Assembly (NCBI RefSeq): GCF_014839805.1
Contig: NC_051128.1
Location: forward strand, 12,538,466-12,602,465
From: Manduca sexta
Taxonomy: Eukaryota > Arthropoda > Insecta > Lepidoptera > Sphingidae
Length of the DNA stretch: 64,000 bases
Reading direction: 5' to 3'
Position numbers and translations under genes: made by a program
Part shown: piece after piece, positions 1 to 11,977 of the stretch
Layout: each line of letters opens with the position of its first letter
Numbering within the stretch: the stretch's first letter is position 1
The notes under the pieces: generated by a model
Seen by the model: the letters and a program-made list of their open reading frames with translations, nothing else
What the model was told of the DNA's origin: nothing
Database searches by the model: none

Positions 1-305
1 TTCTAAACAACTATTAAAATTACTTATATAACTATGGACATTTTAAATTAGGGATAAAATTTATAACAAAAACAACGTACAAACCGAAGTAATCAGCTCG
101 GGCTGGCAAGTAGGGGGAAATAGAAGGGTAACGCGTCGCGAACCTCACCGGTGAGAACACGAGTCCTAACCTAACTAACCTACCAGTCTTTCACTAGCTA
201 CCTAAGTGATGACTACCCGAAGAAGAAAGGCAGAAAGAAACTCCGGCCTTTCTTAGCAAGGTCGACAATTTAATTTTATTAAACTAACATAACCGTGCCA
301 GTCAC
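1..305. other. AT-rich non-coding DNA, left edge
   Basis: No reading frame, splice-flanked exon or RNA gene is visible here. The stretch about 125-300 is less AT-rich than its surroundings and ends at the two hairpins described next. It may be part of a decayed transposable element, but no terminus or target duplication could be seen. Confidence 0.5.
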
Positions 306-370
306 CCCCCAAGTGGACCACCACTTGGGGGCTACCAAGGCTACCACGTTATGGCTACCAAGCCATAACG
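306..370. repeat. Two adjacent perfect hairpins with identical ACCA loops
   Basis: Two perfect inverted repeats lie 15 bp apart. The first (306-331) has an 11-bp stem, CCCCCAAGTGG, closed by the loop ACCA. The second (347-370) has a 10-bp stem, CGTTATGGCT, also closed by ACCA. The phrase GGCTACCA recurs between and within them. The stems have different sequences but the loop is the same. The function is unknown. Subterminal hairpins of a mobile element, or an RNA recognition structure in a LINE or SINE 3' end, are both possible. Confidence 0.75.
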
Positions 371-495
371 CATTTATACCACGTGGAAAAAAACTGTGAC
401 AAAGTTATGCTCCTCAACCAATCGGCATCTCCCCTACGAAATTAGTAATTACCTACTCATACCCTGTTGATTAACGAATTGAATAATATTTAATA

Positions 496-2113
496 CTAGC
501 TTTTGCCCGCGGCTCCGCCCGCGTTATAAACTTTTTCAGGCTAAAGTTTTCCGTTATAAAAGTAGTAGTTTCCCGGGAGCCTATGTTCTTCCCAGGGTCT
601 CAAACTGTCTCCATACCAAATTTAATCTTAATACGTTGGGTAGTTTTTGAGTTTAACACGTTCAGGCAGACAGATGCAGCGGGGGACTTTCTTTTATAAT
701 ATATTTTTTAGAACTTTTTAAGAGGAACAATCCCGTCATACATCATTGTTGCATAACTTTAACCGTTTACGCAGCGCACGCAACGGAAGCTCTCAAAACT
801 AATAATTTTCCCCCGTTTTTGCAACATGTTTCATTACTGCTCCGCTCCTATTGGTCATAGCGTGATGATATATAGCCTATAACACTCCGGGATCAAAGGG
901 CTATCCAACACAAACATATTTTTTCAGTTCAAACCGGTAGTTCCTGAGATTAGCCATTACTGCTCCGCTCCTATTGGCCATAGCGTGATGATATATAGGC
1001 TATAGTACTCCACGAACAAAGGGCTATCCAACGCAAAAAGAATTTTTCAGTTTGGACCGGTAATTCCTGAGATTAGCCATTACTGCTCCGCTCCTATTGG
1101 GTATAGCGTGATGATATATAGCCTATAGCACTCCACAAACAAAGGGCTATCCAACGCAAAAATAATTTTTCAGTTTGGACCGGTAGTTCCTGAGATTAGC
1201 CATTACTGCTCCGCTCCTATTGGGTATAGCGTGATGATATATAGCCTATAGCAATCCACGAATAAAGAGCTATCCAAAGCAAAAAGAATTTTTCAGTTTG
1301 GACCGGTAGTTCCTGAGATTAGCCATTACTGCTCCGCTCCTATTGGGTATAGCGTGATGATATATAGCCTATAACACTCCGGGATCAAAGGGCTATCCAA
1401 CACAAAAATATTTTTTCAGTTCAAACCGGTAGTTCCTGAGATTAGCCATTACTGCTCCGCTCCTATTGGCCATAGCGTGATGATATATAGGCTATAGTAC
1501 TCCACGAACAAAGGGCTATCCAACGCAAAAAGAATTTTTCAGTTTGGACCGGTAATTCCTGAGATTAGCCATTACTGCTCCGCTCCTATTGGGTATAGCG
1601 TGATGATATATAGCCTATAGCAATCCACGAATAAAGAGCTATCCAAAGCAAAAAGATTTTTTCAGTTTGGACCGGTAGTTCCTGAGATTAGCCATTACTG
1701 CTCCGCTCCTATTGGGTATAGCGTGATGATATATAGCCTATAGCAATCCACGAATAAAGAGCTATCCAAAGCAAAAAGAATTTTTCAGTTTGGACCGGTA
1801 GTTCCTGAGATTAGCCATTACTGCTCCGCTCCTATTGGGTATAGCGTGATGATATATAGCCTATAGCACTCCACGAACAAAGGGCTATCCAACGCAAAAA
1901 TATTTTTTCAGTTTGGACCGGTAGTTCCTGAGATTAGCCATTACTGCTCCGCTCCTATTGGGTATAGCGTGATGATATATAGCCTATAGCACTCCACGAA
2001 CAAAGGGCTATCCAACGCAAAAATATTTTTTCAGTTTGGACCGGTAGTTCCTGAGATTAGCGCGTTCAAACAAACAAACAAACAAACTCTTCAGCTTTAT
2101 ATAATAGTATAGA
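496..2113 (-). mobile_element. Non-autonomous Helitron with internal 123-bp satellite
   Basis: Read on the minus strand, the element begins TCTATACTATTATA after a flanking A and ends CTAG before a flanking T. This is the Helitron pattern of insertion between A and T, with 5'-TC and 3'-CTRR. A GC-rich subterminal hairpin (CGCGG / CCGCG, around 507-525) lies about 10 bp inside the 3' end, as expected for Helitrons. The 5' region carries a (GTTT)n run at about 2068-2090. Two short relatives (5562-5740 and 33999-34163) share both ends but are about 165-180 bp long. This copy is enlarged by a ten-unit tandem array. There is no Rep/helicase gene, so it is non-autonomous. The family assignment rests on terminal structure and my recollection of short lepidopteran Helitrons. 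Confidence 0.75.
832..2061. repeat. Tandem array, ten units of exactly 123 bp
   Basis: The phrase CATTACTGCTCCGCTCCTAT starts at 832, 955, 1078, 1201, 1324, 1447, 1570, 1693, 1816 and 1939, always 123 bp apart, and the array ends at 2061. Units differ by a few substitutions. Units 5 and 6 share the private variants of units 1 and 2 (for example GGGATCAAAGGGC in 1 and 5, AGGCTATAGTACTCC in 2 and 6), which points to duplication of a four-unit block. Units 4, 7 and 8 share GCAATCCACGAATAAAGAGC, and units 9 and 10 look identical. The array is embedded in the Helitron and is not free satellite DNA. Confidence 0.95.
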
Positions 2114-2448
2114 TTAAATCTAATTCAACCTACACTTACTTATAAAGTTACTTATACTCATTTGTCTATAATTCTCAATGTGTAACTGTTTGTTTGTTGA
2201 TTGTTTCTTAAACATAAATAAATAAATATCTCAGGGGTGACGAGCGTAGTGGCATGTAAAGGAGCAGTTACGATCGCCATCAAGAGAGCAACTTGCTCGC
2301 CTATTCACATAATTGTAAGTATCAATAAAAAAAACATTTAAATATAGAAAATATAAAAATATTTTTTTTTATATTCGATCACGGTTTAACCTTAAACAAT
2401 TATAATTGTAATATGAATGGATATTGTAACTGACTTCTAGGATAACCA

Positions 2449-2540
2449 ACACCTTAGTCTCCTGACCATGAAGGCTGCAAAGTGTTCGAAACGTCAGAAA
2501 ATTATAATATAAAATACCGCGATAAAATCCGTAAAAAATA
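2449..2540 (-). repeat. Dispersed repeat E (CGTTTCGAACACTTTGCAGCC type)
   Basis: This is a degraded copy of a short element that recurs at 8219-8307, 25421-25530, 35266-35346, 44561-44690 and 46756-46875. The hallmark on the element's sense strand is a TTTATCGCGGT box followed about 30-50 bp later by CGACGTTTCGAAGACTTTGCAGCC and CATGGTCA. It is non-coding. Its class is undetermined because no termini or target duplications are clear. Confidence 0.65.
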
Positions 2541-3127
2541 GTTCCATCTTAATTTCTAACATTCGCGGAATCATAAAAAAAAACATTATAGGAAAAACAC
2601 TAAATTCACAATTATATCTGCACAAAATCCGACGCTAAATCAAATCCCAAAAAAAAGGAACCCAAAACGGTCTCGCTCTAGTTCAACCAATTTCGACCTT
2701 CGCAAAACTGTTCTAAATTAATTTCCCGCATCATAACCGCGGAATTCGCGTTATTCCAATTATTTAAGGTCCGTCCGGTTCGTCGATTTCACCGGCGTCA
2801 TGCTCCCTTGGGTTTTGGACCCTCGCAACAAGGTCGGAAGCGATAACATCGATTTATATTTAAAATGTACATAGGTTAATGTTTTTATAGACCTTCGGAG
2901 TTTATTCAATTGATTCAATGATGTTTGATTGTTATCGTAGAAATTCTTTGAATGTTTGTGAATGTATTGTGAAAATGGTAGCTGTATGTACGGTTTATAA
3001 AAAGTATGTAAAGATAAAAATGGTGATTATATTTTAGTACAATACATATTTTGTTTGCCCGTTGATATGTATCTCATATTGGCATCCAATTGACGTAATC
3101 ACTGTGTTTGATTTACATCATCATCAG

Positions 3128-3250
3128 GCACATAAAGTCCACTGCTGAACATAGGGCTCCCCCAAAGATTTCTAAACGGACCTTTTGGAAGCGGCCTGCA
3201 TCCAGAATGTTCCTGCGACCTTTATCAAGTCGTATGTTCACCTTGCAGGT
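3128..3250 (-). pseudogene. RTE-type LINE reverse transcriptase, C-terminal remnant
   Basis: The minus strand encodes a decayed tail: DLIKVAGTFWMQAASKRSV, an in-frame stop where a Trp is usual, then KSLGEPYVQQWT, LCA and a TGA. The WM-AA-R-GE-YVQQWT pattern is the C-terminus I know from RTE-clade non-LTR retrotransposons of insects, and ATGATG repeats follow the stop. Only the last roughly 40 codons remain, typical of 5'-truncated LINE insertion. A host function is unlikely. Confidence 0.7.
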
Positions 3251-5108
3251 GGACTTCCAACGCAAATCTACGTAGTCTATTGCAAATTAAATAGAGTTAA
3301 ATCTGTTCCCGTTTTATCATGTTACAGGATAAAAATAACTAGTTTAGAAGGGTGTGGATACAATAAATATGTCTGCCTATCTCTCCGAAATATAAAGCGT
3401 GACCTTACATGTTACGAAGTAAAACTCACTTAACAAAATACAATTATAAAAACTACAAAAATCAAACAAACAATTAACCCATCAAACATCGATCATACCG
3501 AATCATCCCACAAGCACCGGAAGCGCTATAGACGCGTTGCTTGGGTTACCACTTATAAATGGGGGAATACCTGTTTAAAGTGGCTAAAATATTTTTTTTT
3601 TTTTCAGAGAAATGCCTGTCTAATGTTAAATACTGTTGTTGATACGTACAAGATAATAGATAATGATGACGAGTATTTATTAACCAAATGTTTTCCTTTA
3701 CTCACAATTTTACAGAAGATATTATTTTTCAAAAATGCCGGCCGCACGTCTTTCTCTCTAAACCTTGAAGTTGCTGTAAAATGCGGCAAATCTCTGTCAT
3801 ACGGTAACCCTATGCGCGGGCGCATGTTCACAAGTTCGATGCCCGTACGATATGCGTTGCCAACAAAAACCTTGATGGTCCAATTGTTCCCGCTGGCGCG
3901 TGGCAGATCTGAATTGATGACTAGACGCGATTGTTGGCGACGTGTTCATTGTATTTGCTATGTGTGCAATTATTACGAGCTGAGATAGTTCGGGTGTGAC
4001 GTCACATTATATCCTGGAGGAAGGTTTTAATAGCAGGAGACGAGGCAAACGTGGAAAAGATTAGCGAGTCACGCCAGATTATAACCTTCAGGAAGTAAAG
4101 AGCAAAAGATAGCCTAAGCAAGAAATTTTCATGAAAAACCCATTAACAAATTTATAAATTTCTAAAAATTAAGGACAATGAATTGGGATTTAGAAGGTGG
4201 AAGGAATTTCTTGAACATCTAACACTCAACAAAACGCAACAAAGCTACCGCTGCACTCCAGTTTTCTATAGAACATTGGCAACACCACAGTCGCGTTAGT
4301 CTATTCATCTTTGTAGACGAGGGTGTATCATGAACAGGAATTGTTGCAAACACCTCCCTTCAAAAGCAAGGGAGGTCTCCACAATAAGACTTAACAATAA
4401 ATCGTGTACAAAAAGATGCTTGTACAAACATCAGTCGTGTACAGAATAAAATACAACGCCCGAAATATCTAGATCCGGATGACGCCATCAGGATTGTTAT
4501 TGAAGCTGCGGAGATCATTCAATTGTAATCGCAAGTACACACACATGTTAGAATTCTAGATTTACGACTCGGCTAAATGCATTGTCATCAGTTACGTAGC
4601 TGAAATTGAAGAGTTGATTTATCGCCGAAACCAATATAGGTACCTCATACATTTCTTATACATTTCCTAAAAGATAGGTTATGCGAGAATAGAGGCCACT
4701 GATGTTAAATATATTACCGTGTACATTCCCATTTAATCCATTAAGGAACAGTGTTGTAAAACTGAAGCCAGAGTAATTACTAAGCATTATTATAGGCCTT
4801 TGCATTTAGTGTGTCAAAGTGAGGAGTACAACGTGGTAAACAGTCTTGTAATAATAATTTTGTGAATTTAAGCACGTAAAGCCATTGATCCTGATTTCTC
4901 TCCAGTCATGTCGGATTGCCGTTCTCTATAATAAATACTGATTTATAGATGATGTTTCTACTGTTGTAGGCCTGACTACGAGATCTGCTCAATTATCGCC
5001 TCTTCCAATAAAACCCTGCAGAACAATCTTCGCAAATGGCATACAAATCACAGCATCATTACCTACACCAGTTCACACGTTCAGCTCTCGCTGACATTAC
5101 TGGCATTA
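3251..5108. other. Non-coding stretch, no gene supported
   Basis: This stretch holds a T-rich tract ending in CAG (about 3590-3607) followed by an open frame to 3988 that I reject as a gene, a perfect CRE octamer TGACGTCA at 3997-4004, and at about 4866-4925 a short copy of a dispersed repeat also present at 31556-31625 (shared phrase CAGTCATGTCGGATTG / CGGTCATGTCGGATTG). Nothing else is recognisable. Confidence 0.5.
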
Positions 5109-5240
5109 CGGTGGCGAGTCGCTGTAATGACTGCCATGTGGTGGGTTCGACGCCCGCAGGGGGACATAATGCCGCGCTTGTACCCCGTTACCCGCCCACC
5201 TAGGCGAGAAACATGTCTCGGTCTGGGTTGTTGTTATGAA
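5109..5240 (+). mobile_element. tRNA-derived SINE-like fragment
   Basis: A B-box-like GTGGGTTCGACGCCCGC follows a GGTGGCGAGTCGCTG head about 35 bp upstream, the spacing expected for an internal pol III promoter. Downstream is a GC-rich body with CCCACCTAGGCGAGAAACATG. No acceptor stem can be drawn, so this is not a functional tRNA. The family is uncertain and no target duplication was identified. Confidence 0.45.
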
Positions 5241-5561
5241 TTATCATAGTCGATACTAACCAATGTTGAGGAAGTAATGAATATTGTGAACTTCGTGCCA
5301 CAATTCAATATAACAAATTGTTTCAAAGAAGCCTACAATTATTTTGGAGTTGACCGTTATTATTAACTTCTAAGATCACGAGGAGTTCTAAGTTATAAAT
5401 ATTAAATAGACAAAACCATATTTTACTTGAAAGCATAATAAACTATGGTCCAGTTAAGAAAACTGTAACAAAAGCCATGCTCTAATTTTTTGTTGTTGTC
5501 ATATCATTATTCCGTAAGTAGTACATTTATTTCATTATTGCTCTAATACCCAATTCGTTAA

Positions 5562-5740
5562 TCTATACAAATATATAAAACTAAACAGTTTGTTTGAATA
5601 TACAAATCTCAGGAACTGGTAAACCGATTTTAATTCTTTTTTCACTTTAGGAAGCTACATTACTCCTGAGTGATATGCTATAGGGTATTTTTATCCCGAA
5701 AAAACGTTGCCACGCGGGCGGAGCCGCAGGCAAAATCTAG
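5562..5740 (+). mobile_element. Short non-autonomous Helitron, 179 bp
   Basis: The element starts TCTATACAAATATATAAAAC directly after an A and ends with GGCAAAATCTAG. The 3' end is preceded by the GC hairpin CGCGGGCGGAGCCGC. Internal phrases such as AATCTCAGGAACT match the large Helitron at 496-2113 in the opposite orientation. It lacks the 123-bp array, so it shows the basic form of the family. The base after CTAG is C and not the canonical T. Confidence 0.7.
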
Positions 5741-6537
5741 CCATAAATATTACTCACCATACTTTCACTCCCAAGTTCACACCTAATTCATCTAATTCGC
5801 GTAACGAACGTGACAAAAATCCAACAAAAGGTAACAGCGTCGAGTCGAATAATCAGATTACTGTCTCACTGCTAACGAACCCCGTCAATTGTTTTATTAT
5901 GATCAATCTATTGCCCCCGAGCGACGAACTTTTTATACGATAAGGTCCCAACAGAGATTTGCTATGCAACCGAGCAATAAGCTGTAGACGGCTGTCAACA
6001 CAGTAATAACAATTTGATTTTCATAGTTTATCTTAGCTATGATTACTCTAACCGTAATATTATGTTGTAGTAGATCTCCTTATACGCCTCTTAATTTATT
6101 AATATTATATAAAACCTTCGCCCTTTTGAATATTAGATGCACCTATTTTTGACATTCAACCCAATGTCTTTTCATGAGTTATTAATTTGTCTTTACATTC
6201 GTGATCACCAACCTGCTTACCCTTAACCTCGACCGCTGTAATGATAACATTGTAATAGTGGCTTTCTTTGTCAGCGCTGCCTTTTATACTAGCTAACTAA
6301 CCAAAATTGTTATCTCAACATCCACTGCCATTCCGCTCCGGAACGAATTCATACCTGTAACAAATAAAATGATTTTTATTAGTAATTATCACTCAGTCAC
6401 ATAATTCAAATAGAGCCAAGAAAGAGTACGATTGTCTTTCTTTTACTGAGAGAAGCACTAGTAATCTAATATCTGAAGTTGTTACTAATGCTTGTGAGTA
6501 GAAGTAATAATCTTTATCATTATTTCACTTATAAATA

Positions 6538-6745
6538 ATAATAATAATGTATACTGTTCCAATGTTCGACATGAGACTTTACTACTGAGAGGGATTAGTA
6601 CTTAGTCCACCACGGTGACCTAGTACAGATTGGCAGACTTCACACATCCTCAAAATTCTTATAAAGAACTTCTATGTATGCGATTTTCTCACGATGTTTT
6701 TCTTCACCATTAAAGAAAGTCACTAGGCGCATGTCCTAGGGTTTT
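6538..6745 (-). mobile_element. tRNA-derived SINE A, degraded partial copy
   Basis: On the minus strand this matches the 3' two-thirds of the SINE at 31082-31417: the AACATCGTGAG segment, the CTAGGTCACCGTGGTGGACTAAG block and the TATACATTATTATTA tail. The tRNA-like head is lost. Many substitutions suggest an old copy. Confidence 0.65.
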
Positions 6746-8218
6746 GAATCTATGAAGATTCGTCTTGACAGTCTGTTCCACTGCCACTAGGTTACGCCAG
6801 ATTTTCACTTACTTAAAAACTAGTATTTGAACACTTGAATCTTATGAGTGTACTAGTACATGTGGTAAGTAATAGTACGAAATATGTCACGTCCACGCAA
6901 CGAACCGGGTCGTGGAACTAATTAGCACAATGAAATGAACTAGTTGTATCATTAATTAAGATCAGCATCGTTGCTCTTATTTCATTTAACTTGCACTCTA
7001 CATCTGGGATCTGTGACTGAATTATAAGTAGTCAAAACGCATTTAAATTCATACTGGGATGTATATATTTTTGACCGAAGTTTGCGTTTAAGATATGAAT
7101 CAGTTAATCGTTTTCTATTTTACGCTATACTTTTTATTGTTCTTCGTTTTTTCTTTTAAATGGGATTTAAATATTTTTTTTATCGAACTGAGTAATCTTT
7201 TTTTATTCGGACTTATTTTTTTAAATCCCATTCATCGTCGCTTATAAGATTTCAAACTACACTTTTCATTGACTAATGATTGTCTAATGAACAAATTCAC
7301 TAGACGTTTGTGGGTGATGACATGATGATGACAACTTACCATCTATTAGGAAACGCGCACATTTGTCACATCTCATCATTAAAATTAAAATCATCATCAT
7401 CACATTAAAAAAAAACGCCTTATAAAAACATCTTGCAAAACACGTGTCAACGTGCATAATGAACAATAAATGAGCACAAGTGACAATGTCAACAGTAATT
7501 GCATTTAATCACAGGTAATTACTTAGCAATGACTAGACGGTGACGTAACAACTACACCTTGACTCATATCGTGGTCGTCGCGTTGGTACAACGTGCTTGT
7601 ATGTGTTGAATAGTAATCTTTTTTGAGATTGTGTTTTGTTTCTTTTCGTTTAACTTCTAGCAATATATTGTATTCCAAGGCCGTCTTACCCGGTGGAGTA
7701 AGGGGTGCCTGGCACCTTGGCGCCCAAGGGAGCGAAAGCTGATCACCCGCCAAAAGCACTCGCGGAAAAGAGTGCCCATTTTTTTCAGACTTTTGTAAAA
7801 AAAAAGGAGAATTAAGGGAGAAGGGGGAGGTATGCTTATTTTTAAGACTGTAATTAATACAATTAAGATGGCTCTGTTGCACACTACAACGACATACCGA
7901 CCAAACCCCCTCTTCGGCGCATTACTTATGGATACGTATATTTCAGACGAGGGATGTCTAGTTGGTTACCGCAAATGTCCCTGCGCAATGCCGTCTAGAC
8001 TTTTACTCCAAATCAAGACAATTTTAATCATTGTGTAGTTGGCAAGTATTCGTATCAGGAATGGATGATACGTGAACAAATTAATGACATATACACAAAC
8101 TGTATGAGGAAGAGTTAATATTAAGGACTTAGGATTCCTTATGTTTACGCGAATATTAGACAACTTAAGACAACAATACATTATACAATTTTACAATTGT
8201 AAAATGTAGGTAGATATT
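6746..8218. other. Non-coding stretch, no gene supported
   Basis: AT-rich DNA. A moderately GC-rich patch at about 7670-7770 is open in several frames on the minus strand, but none has a recognisable domain or splice context. A fragment TTATGTTTACGCGAATATTAGACA at about 8139 is the head of dispersed repeat E, next to the copy below. Confidence 0.5.
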
Positions 8219-8307
8219 GTTCCCCTCCGTGACCACGAAGGCTGCAAAGTCTTCGATACTTTGGAAGAAAATTTAAATATAAGAACCGCGATAAAATCCA
8301 AATAAAT
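8219..8307 (-). repeat. Dispersed repeat E
   Basis: This copy has CGTGACCACGAAGGCTGCAA followed by ACCGCGATAAAATCC, the reverse complement of the family hallmark, and is about 90 bp long. The family head (TTTACGCGAATATTAGACA) lies just upstream, at about 8139-8161, in the other orientation, so the locus may hold two nested fragments. Confidence 0.65.
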
Positions 8308-9266
8308 AGTTTAATATTAATGACAGCTTTCACTAAGAATTGCTCTATGTATTAAGGTTTTTGACGAGATAAATACATTGGTCTCTGCCCATCTCTTCGA
8401 GGATATACTCTTAACGCATTCTACCCTTCATGGGCCATAATTGGCACATACTCCAGTGCACACGCTACATTAGTTTGTAGAGTACTTGCTCCCCTACAAG
8501 AGGGTCGGTTACTAATTAGTGTATAATTACAATCCATATTAGTTAGAGGAGTCTAGACTGTTTGCATGTTCTAGACTAATCCCAAAAGCACTAGGGGGTT
8601 AGAGGTTTGTGTTACTTAGGAGGTAGGAATAATGAATATTTTAAATTGTGAAGTATAATTCTAATATTTTGTATTTATTAAATTTGATGTACATCATATT
8701 ATAGACGGACTTGGTACCATATGCTTTGTCTTCTAAACTACTCTTGTGTGATGCTAGAGAAGTATTAATAGTATTTACTCCAAAATAGGGCGAGGTTCTG
8801 AATGCGACGAGTACTTTTTTTGTTTATTTTATTTTACTTCATGACTTAGACATTTATTAACCAATTTCGAATGCTTTTTATTTTAAAGTACATACTTTCA
8901 GCTCTTTAAATCTGTTCAGTATTTTGATTTAAAAAATTAAAATAACTGTGATAAGTATGTCATCTAGGTAAACGACATTGCGAATTTCGCTTTTCTGTGA
9001 CTTTTCAGTTGAGTTCTCACCCAAGAGACACACTTAATGTGCGTGTCATAATCAAACGCATTATCTGACGCGTCGACGTGATGTATCGCTCGTAGTTCCG
9101 CAGTATAACGTAGCATCTACATCGACGCGTGTGCGAGTCATTTGACACAAAGTACAGGTGTCAGGAACGCTGGCTTTGGTGTCTGTTGTACTGTTTGTTC
9201 TGTACTAGCGAATGGAAAGCTATGTTTGACTAATTTCTTTTATTCTGTGTACGTATACGTGTATAG

Positions 9267-9400
9267 GGCAGGCCTCCCACGAGATGGACCGACGACCTGG
9301 TGAGGATTGCGGGAGTCCGATGGATGAGGGCGGCCAAGAACCGGTCCTCAATGGGGGAGGTCTATGTCCAGCAGTGTAAGATTCCCGGCTGAAAATGATG
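9267..9400 (+). pseudogene. RTE-type LINE reverse transcriptase, C-terminal remnant
   Basis: The plus strand reads GRPPTRWTDDLVRIAGVRWM, then RAAKNRSSMGEVYVQQCKIPG and a TGA at about 9392. This is the conserved RTE tail (GRPPTRW-DDL, AG-RWM-AA-R, GE-YVQQ, IPG) with a Cys where Trp is usual. A near relative in reverse orientation lies at 11978-12066. Only the 3' end was inserted. It continues directly into a fragment of SINE B. Confidence 0.85.
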
Positions 9401-9414
9401 ATACTATATGTGTA

Positions 9415-9515
9415 CACACAGCGAAAAGTGGGTGCACTGGCTGCGCAAGTCCCTACTCCTTCGGGAATAAAAGGCGTGAGTGTAAATGTGTGTGTTTGTG
9501 TTGTGTGTACACATA
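9415..9515 (+). mobile_element. SINE B, 3'-half fragment
   Basis: The phrase GCGAAAAGTGGGTGCACTGG followed by CTACTCCTTCGGGAATAAAAGGCGTGAGTG matches the 3' half of the SINE at 33285-33614 (GGCGAAAAGTGGGTGCCCTGG, then CTTTCGAGGATAAATGCGTGATG). A TGTGTG-rich tail follows. The tRNA-like head is absent. Confidence 0.65.
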
Positions 9516-10479
9516 CGAGTTAGTTTCGTACGAGTGCGTCCAAAGTACGACTGGTCTTATGTCATCTAATCAATATAGTTGGACAACTATAAACCATCTT
9601 ACGGTACATTTTTATACCAACATAAAATTCAAACGCTCATGGACAAAGGTTTTTCTCTAGACACAAATTACATGGTATATTGTACCCGTGTTAAGCGCGT
9701 CAAGTGGCGCGTTCTCATTAAATTATTCACTTAGTTGTGCACTGTACACCGCGCAGGCCACCCACACGGGCGGCTCGAACAAAACGCTATGTGCCTGAAA
9801 CCATTGATTCTATGTGACGGTACTGTTAACCCGTCGCGAGTCACAAGAGACAAGAGAATGACTAATAGAAAGTACGGGTCACTTGTGCCGAAAACTGTGT
9901 TAAGTGTTGTATAAATTGAAAATGAACAATCATGTTACTGTTATTGAAGTATAGAATGACAAGTGTTTGGAGTTTTGAACGTATAATAATTTTGTTATGC
10001 CATTATACGTACACTTTAAAAATAAAATGTATATTATAAGATGAAGATGTGATGACATTATGATTTTTTTGGTAAAAATTAAACTCACAAAACAATTTTA
10101 ACACACTTTTTTTGGAAGAGTTATACTGTACATAACCTCAATATTTTTTAGAACAGTTAATATACATCTCTAGCATGCGTTTTAAAATTGCAATTAATTT
10201 AGTAAATTACCTGAGTAACATTATACCAATATCATGGTCCTTATACAGAACATAAATAATAACTCCGATTGTTAAACAAATTATATTCACGTTAATAATA
10301 TATTCTCGTTCCAATATCTAATGAATTTTCTATGTTATAGATATCAACTACAAAAAACACGAAAATCGCTTTATATTACAATCAATAACATTATCGAATC
10401 CAATGAATTTCGAAAATATATTTTTTTAATAACGGCCAGTATTTTTGAATCATAGAAAACAAAAAAGAAATAAAAAAAA

Positions 10480-10670
10480 CTCGCTTCCCACTCGGTCTTT
10501 GCTCCACACGACACCAGTCAACCCTTTGGAGGTCGACGCACTGTGAAGTGGGCACGGCTGCTGAAACCGAGCTTTCAGCGTGACAGCGGGCCGTTACTTA
10601 ACCGCGGCCATGTTGGGCCCATTGTGATAACAACAGTCCATTTCGCCGCCTCGCCACTGCCGTCCAAGGT
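10480..10670. promoter_or_regulatory. GC-rich island, candidate regulatory DNA
   Basis: This is a locally GC- and CpG-rich stretch inside AT-rich DNA, including ACCGCGGCCATGTTGGGCCC, which contains a YY1-like CGGCCATGTTG core. Open frames across it show no domain and no exon boundaries. It could be an intronic promoter or enhancer, or the remains of a mobile element. Confidence 0.25.
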
Positions 10671-10783
10671 TTATTGCAACGTATATACTATATTGAATAT
10701 GCATATCGTTGGGGACAGTGCAATACCGTATAACTGACAAAAAATGTTTAGTATTATTAATCCTAAGTTTAGTATCATGATCA

Positions 10784-11002
10784 TCAGCCCGTTGCAGTCC
10801 ACTGCTTGACATGGGCATCTCCGAAAGTACGCCATAGAGCTCGGTCTGCTGCTTTATGGATCCAGTCGCAGCCGCCTCTGTGGAAGTCGTACAGCCATTT
10901 GGCCAGAGGGCGTCCCACGCTACGTTTGCTAAGACGCGATTTCCACTCCAGAACACGCTTACTCCAGCGGTTATCTATTCTACGACATATGTGGTCAGCC
11001 AA
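10784..11002 (-). pseudogene. RTE-type LINE reverse transcriptase, C-terminal remnant
   Basis: An open minus-strand frame of 72 codons reads ADHICRRIDNRWSKRVLEWK, then a KRSVGRPLAKW block, a WIHKAADRALWRTFGDAHVK segment and QWTATG before the stop. This is the C-terminal extension of RTE-clade reverse transcriptases (H-ARR-DNRW, KR-VGRP--RW, AA-DRA-WR--GEAYVQQWT). It is the best preserved LINE piece in the window, but it lacks the catalytic domain and cannot be functional. Confidence 0.85.
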
Positions 11003-11977
11003 TTGCCAAGTTTAGTATAGTAGGTATTAATCGCAATTGGACTTTCTTTGTCACTTATGCAGGATTGCACTATCCCTGACGATATTCAAATTGATAGTTT
11101 ATAAGGTAAGTATGATTAAAAACTTGTCTATTGTCAAACTTGGTTATGTTGACTAGTCACCTTCCGGGCTCAGTTGGTCTAACAATAAGACAAGCCGGCA
11201 TAATTCTGGTGATCGTACCTGAGCACCTTAGAACAATATAGGTAAATACTATTTGAACAGCACGGTAACGCAATATGTTAACAACGTGTTCCTTGCAGTT
11301 GTCGGTTATCGTACACAAAAGTAAACAAACAAACCACTTTATGATTGTAAGATTAATTATATCATTTCGAAATATTGAGTGATGTTAAAACATTTTCATT
11401 TTTTGATATATTCATTATTATGTGTGGAATAATAATTATTAGCATCAAAGAGCAAAAACTCGCAGGATTGCTGAATCCAAGATCGAACAGGACCTTTGGA
11501 TGCCCTACCGCTTCAGCCCAGCGAGCAATTTATCTCCATTTTTTATAGTATATACGCTGCTATATTTGTAGAAAATTAAGAAAGCAATTTAGTGAAAATT
11601 TACACAATCCTTTGCAAGATACGGAACTCGATGTGTGTGGGCGACGTATAAAATAATATCACAATTTCTATTGCGTCATTGTTAACGAAGGTGTTTCACA
11701 TTCCTTGGGCGTTGTTGCATCGTTTATGAAACAAATCTACATTTGATTGGTCATAAACTGAGCTAGGAAAACATTTGAAAGAACGATAATATGTAACATA
11801 ATCTAGTCTTTATATCTGCAATTTCAAAGAAATTTACTGTCGGTCAGTATTATAGTATTTCTGGCGTGGTATTAGAGAGAGCAGTAAGCCAAAGGCGGCC
11901 AATTTTTTGTTACTGATTTGGAATGTTCGTTAAACAAACTTTCTTCCAATCTAGGTTTCCTCATCATCATCATCATT

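Noticed and set aside
832..2061. CRISPR-like interpretation of the regular array
   Set aside because: The units are full tandem repeats without variable spacers, and the context is a eukaryotic Helitron.
3605..3988. Plus-strand frame of about 128 codons after a T-rich tract ending in CAG, exon-like at first sight
   Set aside because: No domain, no donor site before the stop, and the antisense strand is equally open. The T-run/CAG is common in AT-rich DNA.
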